The notes under the pieces were generated by a model. The model was not told where the DNA came from, ran no database searches, and saw nothing but the letters and a program-made list of their open reading frames with translations. Shown in pieces: positions 1-8,598 of a stretch of DNA of 64,000 nucleotides; the first letter of the stretch is position 1, and each line of letters begins with the position of its first letter. The translations under genes were made by a program, and so were the position numbers. This DNA is from Hyphomicrobium sp. (GTDB taxonomy: Bacteria; Pseudomonadota; Alphaproteobacteria; Rhizobiales; Hyphomicrobiaceae): assembly GCA_022843145.1 (NCBI GenBank), contig JALHOF010000008.1, positions 124,001-188,000 on the forward strand. The letters are read 5' to 3'.

Positions 1-147
1 GGGCCGATCGTGGTGATCAGCGGGCAAGTCACGCGATCGCGCCGCGCAACTTTGATTAGCGCAGGCGCAACCGACGTCATCCACAAGGACGACGTCGACA
101 GCGTGCGGCTCGCCGAGGCGTTGGTCCGCGTCTTCAAGACTGCTTGA
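1..147 (+). CDS. Response-regulator receiver domain, C-terminal fragment
   Basis: An open frame runs in from the window edge and stops at TGA 145-147, giving 48 residues. They begin GPIVVISGQ and include SAGATDVIHKDD. This fits the end of a CheY-like receiver: beta-4 followed by Ser, then the A-G-A segment, then beta-5 with the conserved Lys of the phospho-acceptor site (here in HKDD), then helix 5. No output domain follows, so the product is either a single-domain receiver or one whose output domain lies upstream. The call rests on this short pattern only. Confidence 0.6.
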   Translation, partial: GPIVVISGQVTRSRRATLISAGATDVIHKDDVDSVRLAEALVRVFKTA

Positions 148-255
148 TCGGCGCATATCAGCGCCACCGCTCGCGTCCTTCGGACTAGCCTCCAGCACGG
201 CCGCACGCTACGACTAGCGGCTGGACACAAGGCCCGAAGACCTTGGCGGGGAACC

Positions 256-1755
256 ATGACCGAAGCCATCCACCATTTCATCGACGGCAAGCCCGTTTCC
301 GGACGCTCAACTCGCACGAGCGACGTCTACTGGCCGATGACCGGCGAGGTCGCGGCGAAGGTCGCGCTGGCCGATGCCGCCGATGTTCGCTCGGCTGTCG
401 AAAGCGCGAAGGCAGCGCAACCGGGGTGGGCCGCGACCAATCCGCAACGCCGCGCCCGCGTGATGATGAAGTTCGTCGATCTTCTGAACCGCGACATGGA
501 CAAGCTCGCCGACCGCCTCGCCCGCGAGCACGGCAAGACGCTGGCCGACGCCAAGGGCGACATCCAGCGCGGGCTCGAGGTCGCCGAGTTCGCGTGCGGC
601 ATCCCGCATCTGTTGAAGGGCGACTATACCGAGGGCGCCGGCCCCGGAATCGACCTCTATTCGATGCGCCAGCCGCTCGGCGTCGTCGCCGGCATCACGC
701 CATTCAACTTCCCCGCCATGATCCCGCTGTGGAAAGCCGCACCAGCCATCGCCTGCGGTAACGCCTTCATCCTGAAGCCGTCCGAGCGCGCGCCTTCGGT
801 ACCGATGATGCTGGCCGCGTTGATGATCGAGGCCGGTTTGCCGCCGGGTATCCTCAATGTCGTCAATGGCGACAAGGTCGCCGTCGACGCCATCCTCGAC
901 GACCCAGACATCATGGCCGTCGGCTTCGTCGGTTCGTCCACGATCGCGCAGTACGTCTATGCCCGCGGCGCGGCAAACGGCAAGCGTGTGCAGTGCTTCG
1001 GCGGCGCGAAGAACCACATGATCATCATGCCCGATGCCGATCTCGATCTCGCGACCGACGCGCTGATCGGCGCCGGGTACGGCTCCGCCGGCGAGCGCTG
1101 CATGGCGATCTCGGTCGCCGTCCCCGTCGGACCCGGCACCGCCGAGCGCTTGCTCGTCAAACTCGTGCCCCGTGTCGAAAGCCTCAAGGTCGGACCGTCG
1201 ACCTCGCTCGATGCCGACCTCGGCCCCCTCGTCACCAAGGCCCACCTCGACAAGGTCCGCGGCTATGTCGATCTCGGCGTCAGCGAGGGGGCGAACCTCG
1301 TCGTCGACGGCCGCGATTTCAAGCTGCAGGGCTACGAAAACGGCTTCTATATGGGTGGCTGCCTGTTCGACCACGTCACGCCCGATATGCGCATCTACAA
1401 AGAAGAGATCTTCGGTCCCGTCTTGTCGGTCGTCCGCGCGAAGGACTACGACGAGGCCCTGCGGCTGCCGAGCGAGCACGAGTACGGCAACGGCGTCGCC
1501 ATCTTCACCCGCGACGGCGATACCGCCCGCGATTTCGCCGCCCGCGTCAACGTCGGCATGGTCGGCATCAATGTGCCGATCCCGGTGCCGCTCGCCTATT
1601 ACACGTTCGGCGGCTGGAAGCGCTCCGGCTTCGGCGATCTCAATCAGCACGGACCCGATGCGATCCGCTTCTACACCAAGACCAAGACCATCACCTCGCG
1701 CTGGCCGTCCGGCATCCGCGCCGGAGCCGAGTTCTCGATCCCGACGATGAAGTAA
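256..1755 (+). CDS. mmsA: Methylmalonate-semialdehyde dehydrogenase (CoA-acylating)
   Basis: 499 residues, the usual length for this member of the aldehyde dehydrogenase superfamily. It converts methylmalonate semialdehyde (or malonate semialdehyde) with NAD+ and CoA to propionyl-CoA (or acetyl-CoA) plus CO2, in valine, inositol and beta-alanine breakdown. Visible features are the NAD-site TPFNFPAMIPLW near 148-159, the GFVGSS turn near 223-228, GGAKNH near 249-254 in place of the LELGGK of ordinary ALDHs (a mark of the CoA-acylating family), and the catalytic Cys282 in GERCMA. The ATG at 256 has a GGCGGGGA ribosome site just upstream. A GST follows 37 bases later on the same strand. Confidence 0.93.
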   Translation: MTEAIHHFIDGKPVSGRSTRTSDVYWPMTGEVAAKVALADAADVRSAVESAKAAQPGWAATNPQRRARVMMKFVDLLNRDMDKLADRLAREHGKTLADAKGDIQRGLEVAEFACGIPHLLKGDYTEGAGPGIDLYSMRQPLGVVAGITPFNFPAMIPLWKAAPAIACGNAFILKPSERAPSVPMMLAALMIEAGLPPGILNVVNGDKVAVDAILDDPDIMAVGFVGSSTIAQYVYARGAANGKRVQCFGGAKNHMIIMPDADLDLATDALIGAGYGSAGERCMAISVAVPVGPGTAERLLVKLVPRVESLKVGPSTSLDADLGPLVTKAHLDKVRGYVDLGVSEGANLVVDGRDFKLQGYENGFYMGGCLFDHVTPDMRIYKEEIFGPVLSVVRAKDYDEALRLPSEHEYGNGVAIFTRDGDTARDFAARVNVGMVGINVPIPVPLAYYTFGGWKRSGFGDLNQHGPDAIRFYTKTKTITSRWPSGIRAGAEFSIPTMK

Positions 1756-1792
1756 GCCTTCACCTAGGTTCCAACGACAAGGACTGCGCTCA

Positions 1793-2440
1793 ATGTCGAC
1801 ATACCGCCTGCATGGCTTCGGCCGCTCCGGCAACACCTTCAAGGTCGCGATGTTTCTCGCTGCCGCCGGACTCGACTGGGAACCCGTGTTCGTCAGCGTC
1901 GCGGCTGGCGACACACGCGATCCGGCGTGGCGCGCGAAGTACAATCCGATGGGCGAGATCCCCGTGCTCGAGACGGGCGGGCGGATGCTGACGCAGTCCG
2001 GCGCGATCCTGATGGACTTGGCGGAAAACACCGGGCACTTCGCCGCTGCGACGCCCGCCGACCGCGCCGAAGTGCTGCGCTGGATCCTGTGGGACAATCA
2101 CAAGTTCACGAACTACTACTCGATGCACCGCCTACAGAAGGCTTTCGCACCGCAGCCGCCGCCGCCCGAGGTGATGACCTGGCTCAAGGGCCACGCAGCC
2201 TTGAACCTCGGCCTGCTCGAGCAGCACCTCGCCGGTCGCACCTGGGTCGTCGGTGACAAGCCAACCATCGCCGACCTGTCGCTTGTGGGCTACATGTACT
2301 ACCCTGCCGCCGAGACTGGGTTCGACATCAAGGCGGACTACCCCAACATCGCTGCTTGGAGCCAGCGCGTCGCCGCGCTTCCGGGTTGGAAGCATCCCTA
2401 TGAGATGTTGCCCGGCGGTGTTCCGACGCCGCTGCGATGA
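1793..2440 (+). CDS. Glutathione S-transferase family protein
   Basis: 215 residues with the two-domain GST layout. The N-terminal thioredoxin-like half starts STYRLHGFGRSGNTFKVAM and has the cis-proline in GEIPVLE (about 55-61) and a glutathione gamma-glutamyl site at QSGAI (about 68-72). An all-helical half follows, with the family's N-capping segment KPTIADLSLVGYM. It would conjugate or reduce electrophiles with glutathione in the cytosol; the true substrate cannot be read from sequence. It lies 37 bases after mmsA and is probably co-transcribed with it, perhaps to deal with reactive aldehydes or acryloyl-type intermediates (inference). Confidence 0.85.
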   Translation: MSTYRLHGFGRSGNTFKVAMFLAAAGLDWEPVFVSVAAGDTRDPAWRAKYNPMGEIPVLETGGRMLTQSGAILMDLAENTGHFAAATPADRAEVLRWILWDNHKFTNYYSMHRLQKAFAPQPPPPEVMTWLKGHAALNLGLLEQHLAGRTWVVGDKPTIADLSLVGYMYYPAAETGFDIKADYPNIAAWSQRVAALPGWKHPYEMLPGGVPTPLR

Positions 2441-2693
2441 CATGTCATGCGCGGGGGCATGTTCATGTCGATCCTGTCATGTCGATCTTGTTCATGTCCT
2501 TGCCGCGCGCATCAACCTTAACTGGCATCGCAGCTTGGTCTCACCGCCGCAGGTTTTTATCCTCGGCACTCGACTTGCTGTTATTCCTGTGGCGCGGTGT
2601 CGCGTGCCCCGTCCAGCCTTCAAAATGTTCGCCAGTCGTGTTGAAGACCATGTGATCCAATCATTCTGAGACGAAGTTGCCGAGGGGGCCCTC

Positions 2694-2951
2694 ATGAAAG
2701 CTCGTCAGTTGATACTCGTTATTTCCGTGACCGCCGTGACGGCGATCGCGCCCGCTCGTGCCAACGACGATTTCAAACTGCCGCCCGAAGTCACGCCGAA
2801 GATGCGCGCCGCCTGCGAAACCGACGTCCGCCGCCTGTGCATCGGCGAGAACCCGACCGTCGACAAGGTCAAGAGCTGCGTGATGTCGAAGTTCCTGAAA
2901 CTCGGCCGCAAATGCCAGTTTGAAATCGCGCAGGCCGGCCTCGCTCCCTGA
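2694..2951 (+). CDS. Small secreted cysteine-rich repeat protein
   Basis: 85 residues. A signal peptide of about 23 residues ends PARA|ND, leaving a mature protein of about 62 residues. Four cysteines at 41, 49, 62 and 74 are spaced C-x7-C-x12-C-x11-C in the context CETDVRRLC and VKSCVMSKF. This pattern resembles the Cys-rich GLG1-type repeat seen in many small rhizobial periplasmic proteins, whose role is not known. The ATG at 2694 follows a GAGGGGG stretch that can serve as ribosome site. About 250 noncoding bases separate it from the GST gene. Confidence 0.7.
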   Translation: MKARQLILVISVTAVTAIAPARANDDFKLPPEVTPKMRAACETDVRRLCIGENPTVDKVKSCVMSKFLKLGRKCQFEIAQAGLAP

Positions 2952-3080
2952 CGCGCCAAAGTTCCGTGACTTTCGAACCACGCCTTGCGCCGGATCGTCG
3001 GCCGACGCGTTCCCCTGCTTGCGCAAATCGTCTCGCGGCGGCAGTCTGGTTTACATTGTTCACAACCATGGGCCACTTGG

Positions 3081-3635
3081 ATGCTGCGGGCTCTGCCGCT
3101 CTTTGCCATCGCTGCGATGCTGATCCTTGCCGCCCCTGCTAAGGCCGGTGACGCGCGCTCTCTCGGCCTTGTTCACGAACTCAAGGGTGGCGTTCTGGCC
3201 CACGACGTGCCGGATCTGTGGAGTGGCTTTCAGCGCGAAGGCGACGCCGTCGACATCAATGTCGAAGCGTCCTTCACGCCCACCCTGCCATTCCTGTTCG
3301 GCGTCCTGCGTCCAGCCATCGGCGCCTCCATCAATACGGGCGGAGACACCAGTCACGCCTACGTCGATGCCCGCTGGGAGATCGAACTTCCGGCGCGGCT
3401 GTTCTTCGCAACGGGCATCGGCGCGGCGATCCACGATGGCGAAACCGACCCCGTCGCCGCCGACAAGAAGGTGCTCGGCTCGCGAATACTGTTCCACATA
3501 CCGATCGAAATCGGTGTCAGGCTAGATGCGCACAGCAGCCTGTCGGTCTTTTTCGAGCACACCTCGAACGCCAACCTCGCCGACTTCAACGAAGGCATGG
3601 ACCGGATCGGCGTACGCTACGGCTATCGCTTCTGA
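3081..3635 (+). CDS. PagL-like acyloxyacyl hydrolase (lipid A 3-O-deacylase family)
   Basis: 184 residues from the ATG at 3081, chosen because a clean signal peptide (LRALPLFAIAAMLILAAPAKA) starts there; the frame stays open upstream to an ATG at 2985. The mature part alternates as an outer-membrane barrel and ends in Phe. The C-terminal block HTSNANLADFNEGMD matches the PagL active-site layout H-x-S-N...N-x-G-x-E: His160 and Ser162 are kept, but the position of the catalytic Glu is Asp174. PagL enzymes remove the 3-O acyl chain from lipid A in the outer membrane. The Asp may lower or alter activity. It converges with the next gene. Confidence 0.75.
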   Translation: MLRALPLFAIAAMLILAAPAKAGDARSLGLVHELKGGVLAHDVPDLWSGFQREGDAVDINVEASFTPTLPFLFGVLRPAIGASINTGGDTSHAYVDARWEIELPARLFFATGIGAAIHDGETDPVAADKKVLGSRILFHIPIEIGVRLDAHSSLSVFFEHTSNANLADFNEGMDRIGVRYGYRF

Positions 3636-3670
3636 CGCGCGGTTGCGTCGAACCGGCTTGCGATGCGCAA

Positions 3671-4453
3671 TCAATGAACAACGCCGAAGTTCAGCTTAAA
3701 CGTCACGTCCGGGGCCGCGTCGGTCAGTCCGGCGAGCACACCGATATCAAGTCCGAACTTGCGCTTGTCGCCGCCATCCCACGAGAGATACAGCGACGGT
3801 CCAGCGCGGTGATCCTGATCGTCCCAAACGGGCGAACTGCCAAGGTTCGCGATCTTGCCGTATCCCTCGACGCCAATTGCCACGCGGTCATCGATCTCAT
3901 ACCGGCCTTGCCATCCATAAACCGACGAAATGCCTGCCGCATCGTTGCGACCAAAGGTATCCTCGAAATAGGGATTGAGCGTCAGCGATGCCTTGCCCGA
4001 GGAGACTTTGATAACGGGCCCGAACAGCAGGGCGCTGGTACTGAGTTCGTCCGTAGACGCCAACACAGACGTAAACCACGACAGCGCCAGCCCGCCATCC
4101 TCGCTGGCCTTGCGTAATCCGATCAGCGTCTCGATGGCCACATGATCGAGCCGGCTGCCATCCGCGATTACGTTTTCGACATCCGCGTGCGCCGTCAGCT
4201 TCAACCAATCGCGGGGCGAATACGACACGCTCACTTCGTGAGAGCTGCGCGGCGCGCCCGCCGAACCGGCGCCATAGCCGAGATTGCCGATGTTGACCGA
4301 ACGGATCTCGCGCTCGCCGGCCTCGATCTCTGGCGAGTCCATGTCGAGGGCCTGCGCCCATGCGGTTCCGGTCATGCCTGTCCAGCCGGCGAACATGGTG
4401 GCGGCAGCGAACATCCACAAAACCCTTCGGCCCGCTCGAACCTGCTGCAACAT
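3671..4453 (-). CDS. Secreted or outer-membrane barrel-like protein, function unknown
   Basis: 260 residues from the ATG at 4453, picked because GAGGTGG stands just upstream and a signal peptide follows (RRVLWMFAAATMFAGW, cleavage near AWA|QA at about 33). The frame could extend 58 residues further up to 4627, but that stretch is basic and unlike a leader. The mature part is rich in alternating polar and hydrophobic strands (for example DWLKLTAHADVEN, RYEIDDRVAIGVEGYG, VTFKLNFGVVH), as in outer-membrane barrels that bind or pass small molecules. No specific family is recognised. It is convergent with the PagL-like gene. Confidence 0.6.
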   Translation of the reverse strand: MLQQVRAGRRVLWMFAAATMFAGWTGMTGTAWAQALDMDSPEIEAGEREIRSVNIGNLGYGAGSAGAPRSSHEVSVSYSPRDWLKLTAHADVENVIADGSRLDHVAIETLIGLRKASEDGGLALSWFTSVLASTDELSTSALLFGPVIKVSSGKASLTLNPYFEDTFGRNDAAGISSVYGWQGRYEIDDRVAIGVEGYGKIANLGSSPVWDDQDHRAGPSLYLSWDGGDKRKFGLDIGVLAGLTDAAPDVTFKLNFGVVH

Positions 4454-4575
4454 CCGGCCACCTCGCGAATCGTCTTGTCGAACGATGTCCGCGATCAGCC
4501 AACCTAAGCAATACGCGGCCGAGAACGCCCGGCGTTTTCCAATGACGTGTGGCCCTGCCGACGCCGCTGCGCATG

Positions 4576-4609
4576 AAAAACGGCCGCCGGCACCTGCGCG
4601 CCAGCGGCC
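4576..4609 (-). terminator. Rho-independent terminator of the aminotransferase gene
   Basis: On the minus strand a 10-base-pair stem (arms 4600-4609 and 4582-4591, one G-U wobble) with an 8-base loop is followed after one base by five Us (A-run 4576-4580 on the plus strand). It lies 34 bases past the stop of the minus-strand aminotransferase gene and fits a classic intrinsic terminator. Confidence 0.8.
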
Positions 4610-4642
4610 ATATTCAACGTCGGTCATCTCACGTTGCGCTGC

Positions 4643-5845
4643 TCAGGCGGCCTTGGCGGCGACCGGCTTGGCGACATCGGCGAGGAAGTCCATAGCCGCC
4701 GCGACGCCGCCCTTGCGATGCGGCACCCCGGCCACTTCGAGACCCATCTCGACGCCCGTGAGCGCCCCCATGATGGTGAGATCGTTGGTGTCGCCGAGGT
4801 GGCCGATGCGGAACACTTTGCCGGCGAGCTTGTTGAGGCCCGTGCCGAGCGACATGTTGAACGTCTCGAGCACGACCTTGCGGAACGCGTCGGCGTTATG
4901 GCCCTCCGGCATCATCACGGACGTCACGACCGGCGAATAGTATTTCGGATCGCGGCAGAGCACCTCGAGACCCCAGCCGCGCACCGCGCGCCGCACGGCC
5001 TCGGCGTGACGCTCATGCCGGATGAAGACGTTCTCGAGCCCTTCCTCGTGCAGCATGCGGATCGCCTCGTCGAGACCATAGAGCAGTCCCGTCGCTGGCG
5101 TGTAGGGGAAGAAGCCGTTGGCGTTGTTCGAGATCATGTCGTCCCAGTTCCAAAACGCGCGCGGCAGCTTCGCGGTTTTGGACGCCGCGAGCGCCTTGTC
5201 GCTGACGGCCGTGAACGACAGCCCGGGCGGCAGCATCAGGCCTTTCTGCGAACCGGAGACCGTGACGTCGATGCCCCACTCGTCGTGCCGCAAGTCCATC
5301 GAGGCCAGCGACGACACGGTATCGACCATCAGCAGCGCCGGATGACCGGCCGCGTCCATGCCCTTGCGGATCTCGTCGATGTGCGAGCGGCAGCCCGTCG
5401 CGGTCTCGTTGTGGACGACGCACACGGCCTTGATCGACTTGTCCTTGTCCTGCCGCAGGCGTTGTTCGATGGCACCCGCCTCGGCGCCAGTGCGCCAGTC
5501 GGTCGGAATGAAATCGACCACGAGGCCCATGCGCTCGGCCATCACCTTCCACAGCGTGCCGAACTGCCCAGTCTCGACCATCACGATCTTGTCGCCGGGC
5601 GACAGCGTGTTGACCAGCGCCGCTTCCCAAGCGCCGGTGCCTGAAGCCGGAAAGATGATGACGTTGCTCGCCGTCTTGAAGATCGACTTGATGCTCGACA
5701 GCACGCGCAGACCGAGTTGCTGGAACTGCGGTCCGCGATGATCGAGGATCTGCATGCTCATGGCGTTGAGGATGCGCTCGGGGACGGGTGTCGGGCCGGG
5801 GATTTGCAGGAAATGACGGCCGGGACGGCGAGGTTCGTTGGACAT
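4643..5845 (-). CDS. sgaA: Serine-glyoxylate aminotransferase (class V, PLP)
   Basis: 400 residues, full length. It transfers the amino group of serine to glyoxylate, giving hydroxypyruvate and glycine, the linking step of the serine cycle and of glyoxylate recovery. Seen: the N-terminal substrate loop RHFLQIPGPTPVPERI, the PLP-phosphate loop ASGTGAWEAA (67-76), Asp175 in MVDTVSSL that contacts the pyridine nitrogen, and the PLP lysine Lys201 in SGSQKGLMLPPG. The related alanine-glyoxylate aminotransferases cannot be excluded by reading. An intrinsic terminator closes it. The partner step, hydroxypyruvate to glycerate, may be done by the dehydrogenase at 15777-16745. Confidence 0.9.
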   Translation of the reverse strand: MSNEPRRPGRHFLQIPGPTPVPERILNAMSMQILDHRGPQFQQLGLRVLSSIKSIFKTASNVIIFPASGTGAWEAALVNTLSPGDKIVMVETGQFGTLWKVMAERMGLVVDFIPTDWRTGAEAGAIEQRLRQDKDKSIKAVCVVHNETATGCRSHIDEIRKGMDAAGHPALLMVDTVSSLASMDLRHDEWGIDVTVSGSQKGLMLPPGLSFTAVSDKALAASKTAKLPRAFWNWDDMISNNANGFFPYTPATGLLYGLDEAIRMLHEEGLENVFIRHERHAEAVRRAVRGWGLEVLCRDPKYYSPVVTSVMMPEGHNADAFRKVVLETFNMSLGTGLNKLAGKVFRIGHLGDTNDLTIMGALTGVEMGLEVAGVPHRKGGVAAAMDFLADVAKPVAAKAA

Positions 5846-6382
5846 GGGCGCTCCTGTTCGCGTGCAAATCCGTTCTGAGCACCGGAGTTCGAGCAGCCGC
5901 TTCCCCGCAGCTTGCTCAAGGATACGGCGCGGCGTGCACGCTTTTTTGGCAAGGTCACGAGCTATAGGGGCGAACCCGAAATGCCGTCAAGATGCGAGCG
6001 AGGCTTGCCGAGTGGAGCACAGAAAAGACCAGCGAGGCTTGCCGAGCGGAGCACAGTAACGACCGGAAAGGCCTGCGGAGCGGAGACGGGGGAACCCGCG
6101 CGAGCCGTCCGGAGCCATCTAAAAAGCGGTCGTGCTCTGGGCCGCACTTTTGCACTGCAGCCAGCTCGTCCGCCGGGGCCGGGCGTTATGCTGCAACTGC
6201 GGTATAGCTGGGTGGACGGCATAGTGACGCACGGGTAAGGTCTTGATCGAAGCGACAGTTCCGGTGTGTCGCCAGGGGTGGATCCGTAACACAGCAGAGC
6301 GTCGCGCCGCACTTCGCCAAAGCGGCGCTGTGATGCTTCCTCCGTCGAACACCGCAAGCCAAAGGACGACGCCGAAAACAAG
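5846..6382. other. 537-base noncoding gap between divergent sgaA and tctB
   Basis: This gap must hold the promoters of the minus-strand aminotransferase gene and of the plus-strand tctBAC operon. No convincing gene is seen in it. It contains the direct repeats at 5998-6056, listed separately. The rest shows no hairpin or tRNA-like fold that I can support. Confidence 0.6.
5998..6056 (+). repeat. Direct repeat, two 25-base copies 34 bases apart
   Basis: Copies at 5998-6022 and 6032-6056 begin GCGAGGCTTGCCGAG and end GGAGCACAG, differing at one base (T or C after the second GAG). A decayed third relative (GGCCTGCGGAGCGGAGA) follows at about 6069-6085. They lie in the divergent promoter region, so they could be regulator sites or simply an intergenic repeat. 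Confidence 0.6.
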
Positions 6383-6871
6383 ATGGTCAAATCCCCGCAA
6401 GACTTCGCAGCCGGACTGCTGATGATCGCCATCGCAATCGTTGCTTGGCTCATGGTCCTTCCGCTGCCCTTCACCGCGCCCGCCGGCGTCGGCTCGGGCA
6501 TGTTGCCGAAGGCCGTCTCCGTGCTGCTGGGCGGCCTTGGCGTCGCAATCGTCGCCACCTCGCTCACCTCGAACGGCGAGCGACTGACCCGCTGGAGCCT
6601 GCGCGAAATCGCGCTCGTGCTCGGCGCCATCATGGTCTTCGCCTTGACGATCCGCGGCTTTGCGATGCCGGCGATCGGCGTCACGGTCCCGGCGCTAGGT
6701 CTAGCCGTCGCCGGCCCGCTGACCATCCTCATCGCCGCGCAGGCGGATCGCTCGACGCGCTTCGTCGAGGCTTTCATCTTCGCGATCGTGCTCACCACGG
6801 CCTGCATCGTGCTGTTCCGCTTGATGCTCCGCCTGCCGATCCCCGTTTTCCCGCCGCTTCTCGGCTACTGA
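6383..6871 (+). CDS. tctB: Tripartite tricarboxylate transporter, small membrane subunit TctB
   Basis: 162 residues, mostly membrane: hydrophobic segments near 10-30, 38-60, 72-95 and 105-155, about four or five helices, typical of TctB. With TctA it forms the inner-membrane part of a secondary, sodium- or proton-driven importer that takes solute from the periplasmic TctC. The N-terminal DFAAGLLMIAIAIVAW and the GSGMLPKAVSVLLGGLG loop are characteristic of the family. It is first in a tctB-tctA-tctC run, 24 bases before tctA. Confidence 0.85.
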   Translation: MVKSPQDFAAGLLMIAIAIVAWLMVLPLPFTAPAGVGSGMLPKAVSVLLGGLGVAIVATSLTSNGERLTRWSLREIALVLGAIMVFALTIRGFAMPAIGVTVPALGLAVAGPLTILIAAQADRSTRFVEAFIFAIVLTTACIVLFRLMLRLPIPVFPPLLGY

Positions 6872-6895
6872 GCCACACGCTCTCAAGGACGTTCG

Positions 6896-8398
6896 ATGCT
6901 CGAAGTCATCTCGAATCTCGCCCTTGGCTTTTCGGTTGCCTTGACGCCGACGAACCTCGTCTTGTGTTTCCTCGGATGTCTGATTGGCACCCTGATCGGC
7001 GTTCTACCGGGCGTCGGACCCATTGCGACCATCGCAATGCTTCTGCCGATCACGTTCGGGCTGGACCCGATCGGCGCGTTGATCATGCTGTCCGGCATCT
7101 ACTACGGCGCCCAGTACGGCGGCTCGACGACCGCGATCCTGGTCAATATTCCCGGTGAGGCGACGAGCGTCGTGACGACGCTCGACGGCCACCAGATGGC
7201 CAAGAACGGCCGCGCGGGCGTGGCGCTCGGAACCGCAGCGCTGGCCTCGTTCGCCGCCGGCACCTTTGCTACCCTCGTCGTCGCCGGCCTCGCCGTCCCG
7301 ATGACTGGCCTCGCGCTCAAATTCGGCCCATCGGACCGCTTCGCCCTGATGGTCCTTGGGCTCGTATTCGCCGTTGTCCTGGCACGCGGGTCGATCATCA
7401 AGGCGCTGGCGATGATCGTCTTCGGCGTCTTGTTGTCGACCGTTGGAACGGACGGCGAGACCGGCGAGGACCGCTTGACATTCGGTCTTGCGCAGTTCGC
7501 CGACGGGATCGAGTTCGCCGTCATCGCGATGGGCATCTTTGGCTTCGCCGAAATCCTGAAGAATCTCGAGAGCCCCGAGGCGCGCGACGTCGTGCGCGGC
7601 GAGATCGGCCCACTGCTCCCCTCGAGGCAGGACATCAAGGACAGTGCCGGCCCTACCGCGCGCGGCACCTTGCTCGGTTCGTTCCTCGGAATCTTGCCGG
7701 GCAACGGTGCGGTCTTGGCGCCGTTCGCGTCCTACACACTGGAAAAGCGTATCGCCAAGGACCCGTCCCGCTTCGGTCGCGGCGCTATCGAAGGGGTCGC
7801 GGGCCCCGAAGCCGCCAACAACGCCGGGGCGCAAACCTCGTTCATTCCGCTCCTCACGCTCGGTATCCCGCCGAACGCGGTGATGGCGCTTATGGTCGGC
7901 GCGATGACGATCCACGGATTGATCCCTGGCCCGCAGATCATGACCAAGCAACCCGACTTGTTCTGGGGCCTGATCGCCTCGATGTGGCTTGGAAACCTGA
8001 TGCTGCTCGTGATCAATCTGCCGCTCGTCGGGCTTTGGGTACGCCTGCTCAAGGTGCCCTACCGGCTGATGTTCCCGGCGATCCTGCTGTTCTGCTGCAT
8101 CGGCATCTATTCCATCGGCAACAAGCCGGAAGACGTGATGCTGACGGCGGCGTTCGGGTTCATCGGCTATTCGCTGCTCAAGCTCGGCTTCGAGCCCGCG
8201 CCGCTGCTGCTCGGATTCGTGCTCGGCAAGCTGATGGAGGAGAATCTCCGCCAGTCGTTGTCGAAAGCCGGCGCGACGCTGCTCTCGCTGTTCGACAGCC
8301 CGCTTGCCGCGAGCCTGCTCGGCTTCTCGGCGCTGCTGCTGCTGATCGCCGTGCTGCCGTCGGTCCGCAAAAGCCGCGAGGAGGTCTTCCAGGAATGA
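6896..8398 (+). CDS. tctA: Tripartite tricarboxylate transporter, large membrane subunit TctA
   Basis: 500 residues, the usual length, with about a dozen hydrophobic segments. Family signatures are visible: GTLIGVLPGVGPIATIAMLL near 36-55, YGAQYGGSTTAILVNIPGE near 70-88, the pseudo-repeat ILPGNGAVLAPFASY near 266-280, and PPNAVMALMVGAM in the second half. It is the substrate-translocating subunit in the inner membrane. ATG 6896 lies 24 bases after tctB. The substrate may be citrate, tartrate, malonate, terephthalate or another carboxylate; sequence reading does not tell. Confidence 0.92.
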   Translation: MLEVISNLALGFSVALTPTNLVLCFLGCLIGTLIGVLPGVGPIATIAMLLPITFGLDPIGALIMLSGIYYGAQYGGSTTAILVNIPGEATSVVTTLDGHQMAKNGRAGVALGTAALASFAAGTFATLVVAGLAVPMTGLALKFGPSDRFALMVLGLVFAVVLARGSIIKALAMIVFGVLLSTVGTDGETGEDRLTFGLAQFADGIEFAVIAMGIFGFAEILKNLESPEARDVVRGEIGPLLPSRQDIKDSAGPTARGTLLGSFLGILPGNGAVLAPFASYTLEKRIAKDPSRFGRGAIEGVAGPEAANNAGAQTSFIPLLTLGIPPNAVMALMVGAMTIHGLIPGPQIMTKQPDLFWGLIASMWLGNLMLLVINLPLVGLWVRLLKVPYRLMFPAILLFCCIGIYSIGNKPEDVMLTAAFGFIGYSLLKLGFEPAPLLLGFVLGKLMEENLRQSLSKAGATLLSLFDSPLAASLLGFSALLLLIAVLPSVRKSREEVFQE

Positions 8399-8421
8399 TC
8401 TGGCCAGCTTCGCCAGATCAT
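8395..8421 (+). other. Hairpin overlapping the tctA stop codon
   Basis: A perfect 9-base-pair stem, ATGATCTGG (8395-8403) with CCAGATCAT (8413-8421), encloses a 9-base loop and overlaps the TGA of tctA at 8396-8398. There is no U-run, so it looks more like an RNA-stabilising or processing hairpin than a terminator. Confidence 0.55.
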
Positions 8422-8487
8422 CTAAATCGTCGAATAGCCAATAGGATTATAGACAATCGACGTTGGTCGTAATCAAAAGGTAGCACG

Positions 8488-8518
8488 CTGGATGTTGGGC
8501 TTCGGCCCAACGATCCAG
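8488..8518 (+). other. UUCG-capped hairpin between tctA and tctC
   Basis: CTGGATGTTGGGC (8488-8500) pairs with GCCCAACGATCCAG (8505-8518) around a TTCG loop, with one bulged base. It is a very stable stem of 13 pairs in the 200-base tctA-tctC gap. No U-run follows, and tctC lies downstream on the same strand. It may separate or protect the two halves of the message so that the binding protein is made in excess. Confidence 0.6.
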
Positions 8519-8598
8519 ACTCAAGGAGGTCCGGTTCCAACGTGACATCAGATCACGACGCGAGCCGGTTTGAACGCTAAAGCAAGGGACATCACAGA

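Noticed and set aside
307-2097. 596-residue open frame antisense to mmsA and the GST gene
   Set aside because: It is a GC-rich mirror frame with Arg/Gly/Asp-rich composition and no domain; the plus strand holds two clear enzymes.
2437-2655. 72-residue open frame after the GST gene
   Set aside because: No signal, domain or ribosome site; codons are unlike neighbouring genes. The stretch contains near-duplicate TCATGTCGATC runs instead.
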